DNA of 64,000 nucleotides, taken from assembly GCA_004555855.1 (NCBI GenBank), contig SFJQ01000001.1:94321-158320 (forward strand), read 5' to 3'. Below the pieces are notes generated by a model. That model was not told the origin of the DNA and made no database searches. It worked only from the letters and a program-made list of their open reading frames with translations. This document shows, in pieces, positions 1 to 8,675 of the stretch. Position 1 is the stretch's first letter. Every line of letters begins with the position of its first letter. The translations under genes and the position numbers were made by a program. The DNA comes from [Eubacterium] saphenum (GTDB taxonomy: Bacteria; Bacillota; Clostridia; Oscillospirales; Ruminococcaceae).

Positions 1-1101
1 CCGTCGAGCTTGTACGAGTTCGGGCAGGAAGCAAAGGTCGCGCTCGAGGACGCGAGAAACCGTATCGCAAAGTGTATCGGCGCGGACGCAAAGGAGATTT
101 TCTTCACGTCCGGCGGAAGCGAAGCCGACAACCAAGCGATTTTTTCGGCTGCAAGGCTCGGTGAAAAACACGGTAAAAAGCACATAATCTCCACTGCTTT
201 TGAACATCACGCTGTGCTGCACACGCTTGAAAAGCTGAAAAAACAGGGCTTCGATGTCGAGCTGCTGGACGTGCATAAAAACGGAATTGTTAATCCCGAA
301 CAGGTGCGCGAGGCAATCCGTCCGGAAACCTGCCTTGTAACGGTGATGTTCGCCAACAATGAAATCGGCACAATTCAGCCAATAAAGGAAATCGGCGAAA
401 TTTGCCGCGAAAAAGGCGTGCTTTTCCACACGGACGCTGTGCAGGCTGTCGGGCATCTCCCCGTCAACGTCAGAGAGCAAAATATCGATTTGTTGTCGCT
501 TTCCGCACACAAATTTCACGGTCCGAAAGGTATCGGCGTGCTGTACGCGAAAAAAGGCGTGGTGCTTGAAACGCTGATTAACGGCGGCGCTCAGGAGCGC
601 GGAAAGCGTGCGGGTACGGAAAATCTTCCGGCAATCCGCGGAATGGCGGTTGCACTCGAAGAAGCGGTCGGGAACATCGATAGTTATACGGCAAAACTAA
701 TCCCGTTACGAAACCGCTTGATTGAAGGCTTGAGCAAAATCCCGTACTCCGAGCTGAACGGTGACCGAGAAAACCGGCTTGCGGGAAACGTGAATTTCTG
801 TTTTGAGGGCATCGAGGGCGAATCGCTGCTGTTGCTGCTCGATGACAAGGGAATTTGCGCGTCGTCCGGCTCTGCGTGTACGTCCGGTTCGCTTGACCCG
901 AGCCACGTTTTGTTGGCAATCGGCAGACCGCACGAGGTCGCGCACGGTTCGCTGCGCTTAACGCTCGGCGAGGAAACGACTGAGGAAGATGTCGATTATA
1001 TCGTGAAATCGGTGAGCGAGGTTGTCGCGTATTTGCGCGGAATGTCGCCGTTCTGGAGAGATTTGGTAAACGGCAAACGTCCGCATATATTTGCAGAATG
1101 A
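1..1101 (+). CDS. nifS: Cysteine desulfurase, NifS/IscS family (5' end outside window)
   Basis: PLP enzyme that takes sulfur from cysteine for Fe-S cluster assembly. The reading frame is open at base 1 (Pro-Ser-Ser-Leu-Tyr-Glu-Phe-Gly), which matches the interior of the family, so the true start and the N-terminal residues lie upstream; the in-frame TTG at 10 is not a start. Visible motifs are the PLP-lysine region [17 protein letters not shown] and the active-site loop [17 protein letters not shown], which carries the catalytic Cys. The stop (1099-1101) is 12 bases before the NifU-like gene, so the two form an operon in which the desulfurase delivers sulfur to the scaffold. The family is clear. 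Assignment to general Fe-S supply rather than a dedicated tRNA-thiolation role is inferred from the neighbour. Confidence 0.95.
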   Translation, partial: PSSLYEFGQEAKVALEDARNRIAKCIGADAKEIFFTSGGSEADNQAIFSAARLGEKHGKKHIISTAFEHHAVLHTLEKLKKQGFDVELLDVHKNGIVNPEQVREAIRPETCLVTVMFANNEIGTIQPIKEIGEICREKGVLFHTDAVQAVGHLPVNVREQNIDLLSLSAHKFHGPKGIGVLYAKKGVVLETLINGGAQERGKRAGTENLPAIRGMAVALEEAVGNIDSYTAKLIPLRNRLIEGLSKIPYSELNGDRENRLAGNVNFCFEGIEGESLLLLLDDKGICASSGSACTSGSLDPSHVLLAIGRPHEVAHGSLRLTLGEETTEEDVDYIVKSVSEVVAYLRGMSPFWRDLVNGKRPHIFAE

Positions 1102-1113
1102 GAGGTATTTGAA

Positions 1114-1545
1114 ATGGCACTTTACAGCGAAAAAGTTATGGACCACTTCCGCAATCCGAGAAATGTGGGAGTTATCGAAAACGCGGACGGCATAGGCGAG
1201 GTCGGAAACCCCGTCTGCGGCGATATTATGAAAATTTATCTGAAAATCAAGAACGATGTGATTGAGGACGTGAAATTTGAAACGTTCGGCTGCGGAAGCG
1301 CGATTGCTTCAAGCTCGATGGCAACGGAGCTTATCAAGGGAAAGCCGCTCTCCGAGGCGCTTCAGCTGACGAACAAGGCGGTAACGGAGGCGCTGGACGG
1401 GCTGCCCGCGCATAAAATTCACTGCTCCGTGCTTGCCGAGGAAGCGATAAAAAAAGCTGTCAAGGATTATTACGACAAAAACGGCATCGAGTACGACCAC
1501 GACTTGTTCCCCGACTGCGATGGCTGCGAGCACTGCTGTCACTGA
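1114..1545 (+). CDS. nifU: Fe-S cluster assembly scaffold, NifU N-terminal/IscU-like
   Basis: 143-aa scaffold on which Fe-S clusters are built before transfer to apoproteins. The N-terminus (MALYSEKVMDHFRNPRN) is typical of the family. The three ligand cysteines are visible in NPVCGDIMK, FGCGSAIASSS and HCSVLAEEA. The protein ends in a short Cys-rich tail, FPDCDGCEHCCH, which adds four more cysteines. It lies 12 bases after the cysteine desulfurase gene and is followed by a strong terminator, so the pair is the end of a transcript. The ATG start has an AGAGG-like site a few bases upstream. What the cysteine tail does is not known from the sequence. Confidence 0.95.
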   Translation: MALYSEKVMDHFRNPRNVGVIENADGIGEVGNPVCGDIMKIYLKIKNDVIEDVKFETFGCGSAIASSSMATELIKGKPLSEALQLTNKAVTEALDGLPAHKIHCSVLAEEAIKKAVKDYYDKNGIEYDHDLFPDCDGCEHCCH

Positions 1546-1559
1546 AATTTGCAAAAAAT

Positions 1560-1595
1560 ACGCACTAAAGCTTTCCGCCTTAGTGCGTTTTTTTA
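1560..1595. terminator. Bidirectional intrinsic terminator between convergent nifU and the coiled-coil gene
   Basis: Stem ACGCACTAA/TTAGTGCGT (1560-1568 with 1580-1588), then TTTTTTTATT on the plus strand. On the minus strand the same stem is followed by TATTTTTTGC. It serves nifU and the convergent 30-kb minus-strand block. Confidence 0.9.
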
Positions 1596-2117
1596 TTGAT
1601 TATCCTGCTTGTCCGCTGCGGTAATCGGCGCCATCGGTTTGATGGTCTGCTGCTGGATATTGTTCGCGCCGGAAATGCTTTTGCGGAGAAGCTGAAGGTC
1701 GCTCAAATCCTTCTTGAGCAGCTCCTCAACCCGCGCGAGCATCTTGTCCGCGAAATCATCTGTCGAAACGCGCAAATCCGTGCATCTCGCCTGAGCCGCG
1801 CTGATAACCTCGGTTGCCCGCTTGCGCGCTTCCTTCATAATGTCCGACTCCTCGATAAGCTCGCGGCGGCGCTGTTCAGCCTTGCGTATAATCCCCTCAG
1901 CCTCTTTCTCGGCGTCATGGATAATGCGGTTCTTATCCTCGACAACCTTCTGCGCCTGACGAATTTCCGTCGGCAGCGCAAGACGCATATCGCTTACAAT
2001 ATCGTTCAGCTTCGCCACGTCAACCATACTTTTCTTGCCGAACGGAACGCGCGTTGCGTCATGAATGAGGTCTTCGAGCATTTCAATCAGGTCTTCAATC
2101 GAATAAGAATTCTGCAT
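1593..2117 (-). CDS. Conserved coiled-coil protein (ATP-synthase-E-like/DivIVA-like helix), function unknown
   Basis: About 174 aa. The start chosen is ATG at 2117 (MQNSYSIEDL), because GGAGGG lies 7 bases upstream (2125-2130); an upstream in-frame TTG at 2132 overlaps that ribosome site. Residues ~50-140 are a charged heptad-like helix (e.g. DKNRIIHDAEKEAEGIIRKA) resembling V-ATPase subunit E or FliH-type stalks. The tail (~145-174) is polar and Gln-rich and looks flexible. There is no membrane segment and no signal peptide. It follows coaD by 17 bases. I recognise the general type seen beside coaD in Clostridia but not a function; an envelope or cell-division scaffold is possible but unsupported. 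Confidence 0.75.
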   Translation of the reverse strand: MQNSYSIEDLIEMLEDLIHDATRVPFGKKSMVDVAKLNDIVSDMRLALPTEIRQAQKVVEDKNRIIHDAEKEAEGIIRKAEQRRRELIEESDIMKEARKRATEVISAAQARCTDLRVSTDDFADKMLARVEELLKKDLSDLQLLRKSISGANNIQQQTIKPMAPITAADKQDNQ

Positions 2118-2134
2118 ATATTTTCCCTCCAAAT

Positions 2135-2671
2135 TTAATCTTTATTTTCACCGCTGCGGAATTTCGCGGCAGCCTTTTTCTCGTCAAATTCGAGCTTCAG
2201 CTTTCGGCTGATTTCCTCGTGTATCACTGCGGGAACGTATTTCGACAAATCGCCGCCGAACATCGCCACCTGCTTTACCATGCTTGAAGAAACGAACGTC
2301 GTGCCAAGCGAGGCGGGCAGGAAAACCGTTTCTGCGCGCGGATTGAGGTCTTTGTTGGTGTGCGCCATCTGGAACTCATACTCAAAGTCCGATGTCGCCC
2401 TCAGCCCCTTTACAATAACGTCAACATCGCTGCGCTGCTTGAAATAGTCCGCGAGCAGCCCGTCATAGCTGTCGATTTCAATATTTTTCATACCCTCTGT
2501 TGCCTTCATCAACAGATTTCTGCGCTCGATAATCGAGAAGCTGTACGTTTTCAGCGGGTTTATCAAAACCACAACAATCAGCTTGTCAAACATTCCCGAC
2601 GCGCGTTTGATTATATCAAGATGCCCGTTCGTAACGGGATCGAAGCTGCCCGGATAAATTGCTGTTTTCAT
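2135..2671 (-). CDS. coaD: Pantetheine-phosphate adenylyltransferase
   Basis: Transfers AMP from ATP to 4'-phosphopantetheine, the fourth step of coenzyme A synthesis. About 178 aa. The N-terminal nucleotidyltransferase motif is AIYPGSFDPVTNGHLDII, with the T/HxGH-type GH pair, and the C-terminal TFVSSSMVKQ matches the family's ISS-x-x-[VI]K segment. The start is ATG at 2671 (GAGGTG just upstream); the in-frame extension MTRCN is rejected. It begins at the end of rsmD with a 2-base gap, so the two are translationally close. The rsmD-coaD order is common in Firmicutes. Confidence 0.96.
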   Translation of the reverse strand: MKTAIYPGSFDPVTNGHLDIIKRASGMFDKLIVVVLINPLKTYSFSIIERRNLLMKATEGMKNIEIDSYDGLLADYFKQRSDVDVIVKGLRATSDFEYEFQMAHTNKDLNPRAETVFLPASLGTTFVSSSMVKQVAMFGGDLSKYVPAVIHEEISRKLKLEFDEKKAAAKFRSGENKD

Positions 2672-2672
2672 A

Positions 2673-3230
2673 TTACACCTCGTCATCTTCCGCGATTATT
2701 CTGTAAATCGACACGCCGACAATGCCGTGATTAAGCGTTCTCGCAAGGGTGAACCGCCCAACCGTTTTCGCAAGCGCGCACTCCTTTTCGTGCTCGCAGA
2801 CAATAATTCCGCGCTCGGTCATCTTCGGCTCAAGGTCGGGCAGCGCCTTCTGAATGAGCTTTTTCCCGTAGGGCGGGTCGAGAAACGCGATGTCAAAGCG
2901 CTTTCCCGTGAGCTTTAAAAACGCGCCGAACGGCTTGTTGACAACCTCCGAGCAGTCCTCGAAGCCGGTGTGCTTTATATTTTCGCGGGTAACCTTCAGC
3001 GAAACCGCCGAGTTGTCGGCAAATGTGCAGAATTTCGCGCCGCGGCTCAGCGCCTCGATACCGAGCTGTCCGCTCCCCGCGAACAAATCCAGCACCTCCG
3101 CGCCCTCTATCTCAAACTGAATGGCGCTGAAAATTGCTTCCTTGACCTTTTGCGCGGTCGGACGAACCAAATCCGTTCCCTCAACCGTAATCAGCTTTCT
3201 TCCCCTCGCCGAACCTGTAATAACCTGCAT
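2673..3230 (-). CDS. rsmD: 16S rRNA (guanine966-N2)-methyltransferase
   Basis: 185-aa SAM-dependent methyltransferase acting on G966 of 16S rRNA. Motif I is LDLFAGSGQLGIEALSRGA (residues ~46-64), and the catalytic amino-methyltransferase motif is DPPYG near residue 119. The N-terminus MQVITGSARGRKL is typical. A ribosome site (AGGTGA) precedes the ATG. It lies between uvrC and coaD on the same strand and is likely expressed from the same transcript as those genes and perhaps the flagellar block. Confidence 0.95.
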   Translation of the reverse strand: MQVITGSARGRKLITVEGTDLVRPTAQKVKEAIFSAIQFEIEGAEVLDLFAGSGQLGIEALSRGAKFCTFADNSAVSLKVTRENIKHTGFEDCSEVVNKPFGAFLKLTGKRFDIAFLDPPYGKKLIQKALPDLEPKMTERGIIVCEHEKECALAKTVGRFTLARTLNHGIVGVSIYRIIAEDDEV

Positions 3231-3300
3231 TTCGTCACCTTATCCAAATCTATCTTTAAATTTTTGTGTAATTCTCCGAACTTTTCTTTTGCCAATTTTT

Positions 3301-5121
3301 CTAAAAATTCGCCTGAATGAACCGAAACAGCTCCTTCGCCGTTTCTTCGCCTATTTTCGCGGCAGCTTTCAGCTCCTCGACAGTCGCCTGCTTCATCGCC
3401 TGCTTGGTCTTGAAATGGCGTAACAGCGCGGTTTGCTTCGCCTCGCCGATGCCCTTGACCTGCCGCAGCTCCGACGCAAAAAGCGCCTGCTTGTGCTTCG
3501 TGCGCTGATAAGAAATCGCCCAGCGGTGAACCTCGTCCTGAATGTTCGTCAGAAAATCAAACAGCGCGCGGTTGGATTTTATCTCGATTTCACCGCCCGC
3601 TTCAGCGATTGCGCGGGTTCGGTGCTTGCTGTCCTTGACCAGTCCGAAAAGCGGGATTTTCACGCCGAGTTCCCCGAAAACCTCGGAAACCGCGCTGATA
3701 TGCCCACGTCCGCCGTCCAGCAGTATCAAATCGGGCAGCGGCGCGAAGTCCTCGTCGCCCTCGGCAAACCGCGAAAGTCTTCGCCGCAAAACCTCCTGCA
3801 TACACGCGTAGTCGTTCTGCCCGTCAACCGTTTTTATCGAGAACCGCTTGTACGCGCTTTTGAGCGGGCGCCCGTTTTTGTACACGACCATTCCCCCGAC
3901 AACGCCCGTTTCGCCGAAGTTCGATATATCATAGCTCTCGATGATTTCGGGGATTTTCGGCAGCGCAAGCAGTTCCTTCAAGTCCTCAAGCGCAGAGATT
4001 TCCCTTTGAGTTCTGCCCATTTTCAGCGCGAGATATTCACCCGCATTTTTCCTCGCAAGCGCGATTTTTGAGATACCCTCGCCGCGCTGCGGAACATAAA
4101 GCTTGACCGCGTGACCGGCGTGTTCTTTGAGAAGCGCGCCGATAAGCTCCGCGTCCTCGAAAGCCTCGTCAACGAGAATTTCCCGCGGGATGTCCTCGCG
4201 CTCCGAGTAATAGCTCACCAAAAAATCCCGCCGCATTTCCGCAGGCTCGTACTCCTCGCCGATGAAAAAGTTCTCCTTATCGACAAGCCGCCCGTTTCGG
4301 TATTTTATCACGGCAAACGACGCCGTGCCGATATTCTGCGCGCCGCCGATGATGTCGAACTCCTGCTTGTCATCGAAAATGCTCTGCCCGTTTTTCAGGC
4401 GGGTGAGCGCGGAAATCCTGTCGCGAAGCCGTGCCGCACGCTCAAATTCAAGATTTTCGGCGGCTTTTTCCATCTCCGCCGTAAGCTCCTCAACGCTCGC
4501 CTTGCTGCCGTTTTTGAGATACTCGATGGCTTCGTCCACGATTTTCTTGTACTCCGCGGACGTGATTTTCCCCTCGCAAACGCCCATACACCGCTTTATG
4601 TGATGATTTAAGCAGGGACGCTCCTTGTTGAAATCGCGCGGGAATTTTTTATGGCAGGTCGGGAGCATAAACAGCGTGTTCGCTTCCTCGACAGCCTGTT
4701 TCACGGTAAATCCGCTCGTAAACGGTCCGATATAATCCGCATTTTTGTCGCTGGTTTGCAGCGTGTAGGAAATTCTCGGGAACTCGCCGTGCGAGATTTT
4801 TATATAATTGTAGCCCTTGTCGTCCTTGAGCAAGATGTTGTACTTCGGCTGGTGGAGCTTAATCAGCGAACACTCCAGCACCAGCGCGTCCAGCTCGCTT
4901 TTTGTGACGATGAAGTCAAAATCAAAAATCTTCGACACCAGCTTCAGCGTTTTTGCGTTGTGCTGTGAATTGTGCCGAAAGTAGGTTGTGACGCGGTTTT
5001 TCAGCGCCTTCGCCTTGCCGACATAGATAATCTCGCCGCCCTCGTTTTTCATCAGGTAAACGCCCGGCTCGGTGGGCAGACGGTTCGCCTTGTCGCGCAG
5101 ATAGTCTATTCTCTCGTTCAT
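3301..5121 (-). CDS. uvrC: Excinuclease ABC subunit C
   Basis: 606 aa, the usual family length. UvrC makes the two incisions in nucleotide excision repair after UvrA/UvrB find damage. Domains in order: GIY-YIG nuclease (~15-95; GVYLMKNEGGEIIYVGKAK), the Cys-rich patch CHKKFPRDFNKERPCLNHHIKRC (~155-178, written in part), the UVR UvrB-binding helix pair (~200-235), the RNase-H-like second nuclease (~380-535; ESYDISNFGETGVVGGMVV, LILLDGGRGH), and tandem HhH at the C-terminus (~550-606; LRQVKGIGEAKQTALL). It follows cheD by 45 bases containing a hairpin, so flagellar transcripts may partly read into it. It is a housekeeping gene tailing a motility operon. Confidence 0.97.
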   Translation of the reverse strand: MNERIDYLRDKANRLPTEPGVYLMKNEGGEIIYVGKAKALKNRVTTYFRHNSQHNAKTLKLVSKIFDFDFIVTKSELDALVLECSLIKLHQPKYNILLKDDKGYNYIKISHGEFPRISYTLQTSDKNADYIGPFTSGFTVKQAVEEANTLFMLPTCHKKFPRDFNKERPCLNHHIKRCMGVCEGKITSAEYKKIVDEAIEYLKNGSKASVEELTAEMEKAAENLEFERAARLRDRISALTRLKNGQSIFDDKQEFDIIGGAQNIGTASFAVIKYRNGRLVDKENFFIGEEYEPAEMRRDFLVSYYSEREDIPREILVDEAFEDAELIGALLKEHAGHAVKLYVPQRGEGISKIALARKNAGEYLALKMGRTQREISALEDLKELLALPKIPEIIESYDISNFGETGVVGGMVVYKNGRPLKSAYKRFSIKTVDGQNDYACMQEVLRRRLSRFAEGDEDFAPLPDLILLDGGRGHISAVSEVFGELGVKIPLFGLVKDSKHRTRAIAEAGGEIEIKSNRALFDFLTNIQDEVHRWAISYQRTKHKQALFASELRQVKGIGEAKQTALLRHFKTKQAMKQATVEELKAAAKIGEETAKELFRFIQANF

Positions 5122-5137
5122 TTTATCCTAAACTTAA

Positions 5138-5165
5138 CAAGGGCTGCGTTTTGGTTCAGCCCTTG
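5138..5165 (-). terminator. Hairpin between cheD and uvrC (weak terminator or attenuator)
   Basis: Perfect 9-bp stem CAAGGGCTG/CAGCCCTTG (5138-5146 with 5157-5165) with a 10-nt loop, starting right at the cheD stop. On the minus strand it is followed only by TTAAGTTTA, so the U-tract is weak. It could lower read-through from the flagellar genes into uvrC. Confidence 0.5.
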
Positions 5166-5166
5166 A

Positions 5167-5646
5167 TTACAGCATTTTTGTGCCTCTTGTGGCAGCGCGT
5201 ATCTCCATAACTCCCGTTTCGGGATAGAAAAACAGCGTTCTTCCATAGTCCGCGCCCGTGTCCTCGGCGAGAATGGGAATCCTCTCCTTGGCAAGCATTT
5301 CCTTGACTTTTGCGACATTTCTGTCGCCGATATTAAACTTATCGTTAGCAATCGCGAACATTGTCGCCCCGCCCGCGATTTTTGCGCGCAGTCTTCCCCG
5401 CGACGCGCCGAGTTTCTCCATCTCCCTGATAAGCATCGGGATAGCCGTGTCCGCGAAACGCATAGGCGCAGCCGCTCCGTTAACTCCCGCCGTGCTGTCG
5501 GGAAGCATAATGTGTGAAAGTCCGCCGACTCCCGCTGTGCTGTCGAGCAGGCAAATCCCCACGCACGACCCGAGCGCGTAGGTCACGAGAACATCAGGCG
5601 TTCTGCACACCTTCAAATCAGCAATTCCAATCGTTAAATTAGCCAT
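5167..5646 (-). CDS. cheD: Chemoreceptor glutamine deamidase CheD
   Basis: About 159 aa. CheD deamidates receptor glutamines and, when bound to CheC, raises CheC's CheY-P phosphatase activity. The catalytic Cys is in ALGSCVGICL and the His in GLSHIMLP; the C-terminal half (KIAGGATMF, IGDRNV) also fits the family. The start is ATG at 5646 and overlaps the end of cheC by 8 bases, which suggests translational coupling and matches the CheC-CheD complex. An in-frame start 4 codons upstream is less likely. Confidence 0.93.
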   Translation of the reverse strand: MANLTIGIADLKVCRTPDVLVTYALGSCVGICLLDSTAGVGGLSHIMLPDSTAGVNGAAAPMRFADTAIPMLIREMEKLGASRGRLRAKIAGGATMFAIANDKFNIGDRNVAKVKEMLAKERIPILAEDTGADYGRTLFFYPETGVMEIRAATRGTKML

Positions 5647-6265
5647 CTTCTGCAACACCGAGCTTCTTCATCAAAATATAAAGCGACTTCATATCGGGGA
5701 TAAGGATAATGTTTGACTTGATATCCACGCCGTCAATCACAAATCCGTCGTTGATAAACAGCACTTTATCGCCGATTTCGGAATATTCCACAATCGGAAC
5801 GCTCATAATCGCGCCCATCATATCCACCGTCATCGCCGGCACGCTCATATCAATCGTAAGCCCCGTCAGCGTACCGATTGCCTGCAAATAAGAGCCTGCC
5901 ATAATGTTGCCCATTTCCTTTATCGCGGAGAAGTCGGTTTCGTCCAGCTTCACTACGCAGACGTCTTCCTTGCCGAGAAACGTTGAGAGCACAACCTGCG
6001 CGAAGCTGTCCTCGAGCAGGAACATAATCATTCCCTGAATATCGCCGTTGAGATGCACGAGAATGCCCGTGATAACCTTTTCGGGGCCGCCCATTTCATC
6101 GATAACGTGCTGATAATCCAGAACGCTGACCGTCGGAACGCGCATCGCAACCGATTTTCCGAGCATCTGCGAAAGCGAATTTGCGGCGCTTCCCGAGCCG
6201 ATATTTCCGATTTCCTTCAGACAGTCGATTGCCGTCGGCGACAAGTCCTCGTAGTTTTTAATCAT
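5639..6265 (-). CDS. cheC: CheY-P phosphatase CheC
   Basis: About 208 aa. CheC removes phosphate from CheY-P to reset the chemotaxis signal. Both phosphatase centres of the family pattern D/S-x3-E-x2-N-x22-P are intact: DCLKEIGN followed 22 residues later by P, and SAIKEMGN likewise. The start is ATG at 6265 (GGTTGAGAG site upstream) rather than the in-frame TTG at 6274. It overlaps cheD. With FliY the cell has two CheY-P phosphatases of the same fold encoded in this block. Confidence 0.94.
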   Translation of the reverse strand: MIKNYEDLSPTAIDCLKEIGNIGSGSAANSLSQMLGKSVAMRVPTVSVLDYQHVIDEMGGPEKVITGILVHLNGDIQGMIMFLLEDSFAQVVLSTFLGKEDVCVVKLDETDFSAIKEMGNIMAGSYLQAIGTLTGLTIDMSVPAMTVDMMGAIMSVPIVEYSEIGDKVLFINDGFVIDGVDIKSNIILIPDMKSLYILMKKLGVAEDG

Positions 6266-6321
6266 TTCTCTCAACCTTCTTCCGTGAAGAGATTTTTATT
6301 ATCCGCGCAATTTCTGCGGCT

Positions 6322-7089
6322 TTATCTCAGATTGTTGGCAATTCTCGCAAGTTCGTCCGATGTCGTGACAACGCGCGAACTTATCTGATAAGCGCGCTGC
6401 GTTTCAATCAGCTTTACCATCTGTGTTGCAAGGTCAACGTTTGACGCGATAAGCACGCTCTGGAGCTTCTCCGCGTTCGGATTAGCCACAGCAGCGCCGC
6501 TCTTGCCGTTTTCAACGTAACGGTTTGTGCCGAGCGCCTCCAGCCCGTAAGGGTTCGGGAACTCGAAAACTCCGATTTTTTCCTTGAGCGCGCTCCAGTC
6601 AACGTTCGGTTCGCCCTCGATGAACGGGATTTGGATACGCTCCTTGTTGTTGTCGAGAACGTATTCTCCCGACGCGGAAACCAGCCACCACTCGCCGTTT
6701 TCGCCGACCTGCGTCATAGCAAAAGCGCCGTCGCGGGTGTAGTTTACGTTGCCCAGTCTGTCCTGAACGGCGAAAAATCCTTCGCCGCCGATAGCGAAAT
6801 CGAGATTTCTCTCGGTATCGTAGAAATGCGACTGCGAGAACATCAAATCGGTTTTCTGCACATACGCGCCGTGACCGGTCTGCCAGTCGGGCTCGAGAAT
6901 ATCCTTTTCGCCGTCCTCGTCAGAATCGACAAAGTCGCGGCGATAGCTTTCGTAAATGCAGTCCGCGAAATCGGGACGGATTGTCTGATAGCCGACTGTG
7001 TTGATGTTCGCCATATTGTTCGCGTAAATCGAGAGCGCTCTCGCCTGCTCAATCATAGCGGTTTTGCCGGTGTGGAATGAAATGTTCAT
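6322..7089 (-). CDS. flgG: Flagellar rod/hook-basal body protein, FlgG/FlhP family
   Basis: 255 aa. Rod proteins join the MS ring to the hook. The N-terminal heptad region with the SIYANNMANINTVGYQ signature (~20-35) and the C-terminal helix (NVDLATQMVKLIETQRAYQ, ~218-236) are the paired D0 segments of axial proteins. The central part includes GEGFFAVQDRLGNVNYTRDG. GGAGG precedes the ATG at 7089. It follows a paralogue 29 bases upstream, the pattern of B. subtilis flhO-flhP (flgF/flgG type). Which of the two is the distal rod protein cannot be settled from sequence alone. Confidence 0.88.
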   Translation of the reverse strand: MNISFHTGKTAMIEQARALSIYANNMANINTVGYQTIRPDFADCIYESYRRDFVDSDEDGEKDILEPDWQTGHGAYVQKTDLMFSQSHFYDTERNLDFAIGGEGFFAVQDRLGNVNYTRDGAFAMTQVGENGEWWLVSASGEYVLDNNKERIQIPFIEGEPNVDWSALKEKIGVFEFPNPYGLEALGTNRYVENGKSGAAVANPNAEKLQSVLIASNVDLATQMVKLIETQRAYQISSRVVTTSDELARIANNLR

Positions 7090-7118
7090 ATAAAACCTCC
7101 GTTCAGAAGCCGATTAAA

Positions 7119-7856
7119 TCAAACTTTCTTGCACAAACTCACACAGTTCTGGTTCATACCGTCCGCGAGCTTTAAAATCGCGCTTGACGCTTCGTAGAGC
7201 CGGTTTGTGTTCATCATCATCGTAAGCTCGTAGTTCAAATCGATGTTTGAACGCTCGAGCGCACCCTGAAGTATCTCATAGCGCGCGTTCTCGGGAACAG
7301 CCGTTGCGCTCGCCGCAGTGAACATATTCGTGCCGAATTTCGTGACGTCGCTCTCGGGGTCGATGTAGGAAAGCAGAAGTTTGTCAACGCGCTCTCCGTC
7401 GCGGTAAATCGTGCCGTCAACGTCAATCGTGAAGTCCTTCGTGCCGAGATAAATCTCGCCGTTTTCTCCGAGAACACGCCCCGATGTCGAAAGGCAGAGA
7501 TAACCCTCGCTGTCGAGTTCCCAGTTTCCGTTTCTTGTCAGCATTGTTTCGCCGTTATATCCCGCGATGTTGAAGTAAACATCACCCGAAACAGCCACGT
7601 CAAACGGACTTTCCGTGAACTCAAAAAAGCCCTGTTTCAAATCGGTATATGAAGTATCGATATAGGTTTGTCTGAAAGTTCCCGAAAGCTCCTCGCGGTG
7701 CTTTACGAGAATCATCTGCTCCTGAAACGAATTAGGCAGAACGGTGTCGCGCTTATAGCCCGCCGTACTCATATTTGCAAGGTTGTTTCCTATGCAGTCG
7801 AGCTTGCGCTGGTTCATAATCATACCGTTCGCGGCGTAATAATAACCTCGGTTCAT
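7119..7856 (-). CDS. flgF: Flagellar rod protein, FlgF/FlhO family
   Basis: 245 aa. Shows the axial-protein signature DCIGNNLANMSTAGYKR near the N-terminus and a C-terminal helix ERSNIDLNYELTMMMNTNR that would pair with it. The middle segment DVYFNIAGYNGETMLTRNG is the FlgF/FlgG-type D1 motif. The ATG at 7856 has AGGAG upstream. It is the first of two tandem rod genes after the sigma factor gene, as in B. subtilis flhO-flhP, although here they sit inside the main operon next to cheC-cheD. The assignment as FlgF versus FlgG is tentative. Confidence 0.85.
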   Translation of the reverse strand: MNRGYYYAANGMIMNQRKLDCIGNNLANMSTAGYKRDTVLPNSFQEQMILVKHREELSGTFRQTYIDTSYTDLKQGFFEFTESPFDVAVSGDVYFNIAGYNGETMLTRNGNWELDSEGYLCLSTSGRVLGENGEIYLGTKDFTIDVDGTIYRDGERVDKLLLSYIDPESDVTKFGTNMFTAASATAVPENARYEILQGALERSNIDLNYELTMMMNTNRLYEASSAILKLADGMNQNCVSLCKKV

Positions 7857-7893
7857 AGCTTCTCCTTTCGGTTAACCTGACGTAAATCGCATT

Positions 7894-8643
7894 TCAGCTT
7901 CCCTTGACATACCCGCCCAGCTTTGCTTTCAACGCGAGCGTTGCCTTGGAGTGAATCTGGCAAACGCGCCCTTCGGAAACGCCGAGCGCCTTTGCTATAT
8001 CGGAATATTTGAGATTTTTGTAATAGTAGAGCGTGATGACCTGCCGTTCCTTTTCGCCAAGCTCGTTCACGGCGTCCGCGACAACCTTTCGCATTTCGCT
8101 GTGCAGAAGCTCTCGGTCAAGACCGCTGTCCTTGATGGACGGCTCGTCGATGTTGTCCTCGTACAAGAGTTCCTCGAACGAGAGCGTGATTGTGCAGGAA
8201 CACTCCGCCATCATTTTGAGCATTTTTTCCTCGTCCATACCCATTTTTTCGGCAAGTTCGGAATTTGTGGGCGCTCTCCCATTTAAATTATACAACATAG
8301 AATTGGCTTTGTCAAGAGCCTTGGCAAATTTCCTCACGTTTCGCGGAATCCAGTCCTGCTTTCTGAGAAAATCGATGATAGCGCCGCGGATTTTTATGCT
8401 CGCGTAGGTTTCAAATTTCGCGCCGCGGTCGGGGGAATAGCTCTCGATTGCGTCCATCAGCGCGATTACGCCCTCGTTCACCACGTCCTCGACGTCGCCG
8501 AATTTCACATACATATTCCTCATCGACAGGGCAACCGTCCGCACCAAGCCCATATTCTGCAAGACGATTTCGTTTCGCAGGGCGATGTCGCGGTTTTGCT
8601 GATACAAAGCTACCCGTTCGGCATTATTATACGCTTCGGACAT
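7894..8643 (-). CDS. fliA: Flagellar sigma factor, FliA/SigD (sigma-28) family
   Basis: 249-aa alternative sigma factor that would direct late flagellar genes such as flagellin and chemoreceptors. Region 2 contains GDVEDVVNEGVIALMDAIESYSPDRGAKFETYA (quoted in part: EDVVNEGVIALMDAIE), which holds the -10 recognition helix. Region 3 is KMGMDEEKMLKMMAEC. Region 4 ends with an HTH, SDIAKALGVSEGRVCQIHSK, for -35 recognition. GGGGGTGAT precedes the ATG. It follows flhA by 32 bases, directly where flhF-flhG-cheBAW usually come first in clostridial and Bacillus operons. No late flagellar gene (fliC, flgK, flgL, flgM) is in the window, so its targets lie elsewhere. Confidence 0.94.
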   Translation of the reverse strand: MSEAYNNAERVALYQQNRDIALRNEIVLQNMGLVRTVALSMRNMYVKFGDVEDVVNEGVIALMDAIESYSPDRGAKFETYASIKIRGAIIDFLRKQDWIPRNVRKFAKALDKANSMLYNLNGRAPTNSELAEKMGMDEEKMLKMMAECSCTITLSFEELLYEDNIDEPSIKDSGLDRELLHSEMRKVVADAVNELGEKERQVITLYYYKNLKYSDIAKALGVSEGRVCQIHSKATLALKAKLGGYVKGS

Positions 8644-8675
8644 TTTGTATCACCCCCTGAATCGCTTTTTCGGAA

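Noticed and set aside
10..1101. TTG at 10 as the start of the cysteine desulfurase
   Set aside because: The frame is open to base 1 and the family N-terminus (including residues before the SLYEFG segment) is missing, so the gene begins upstream.
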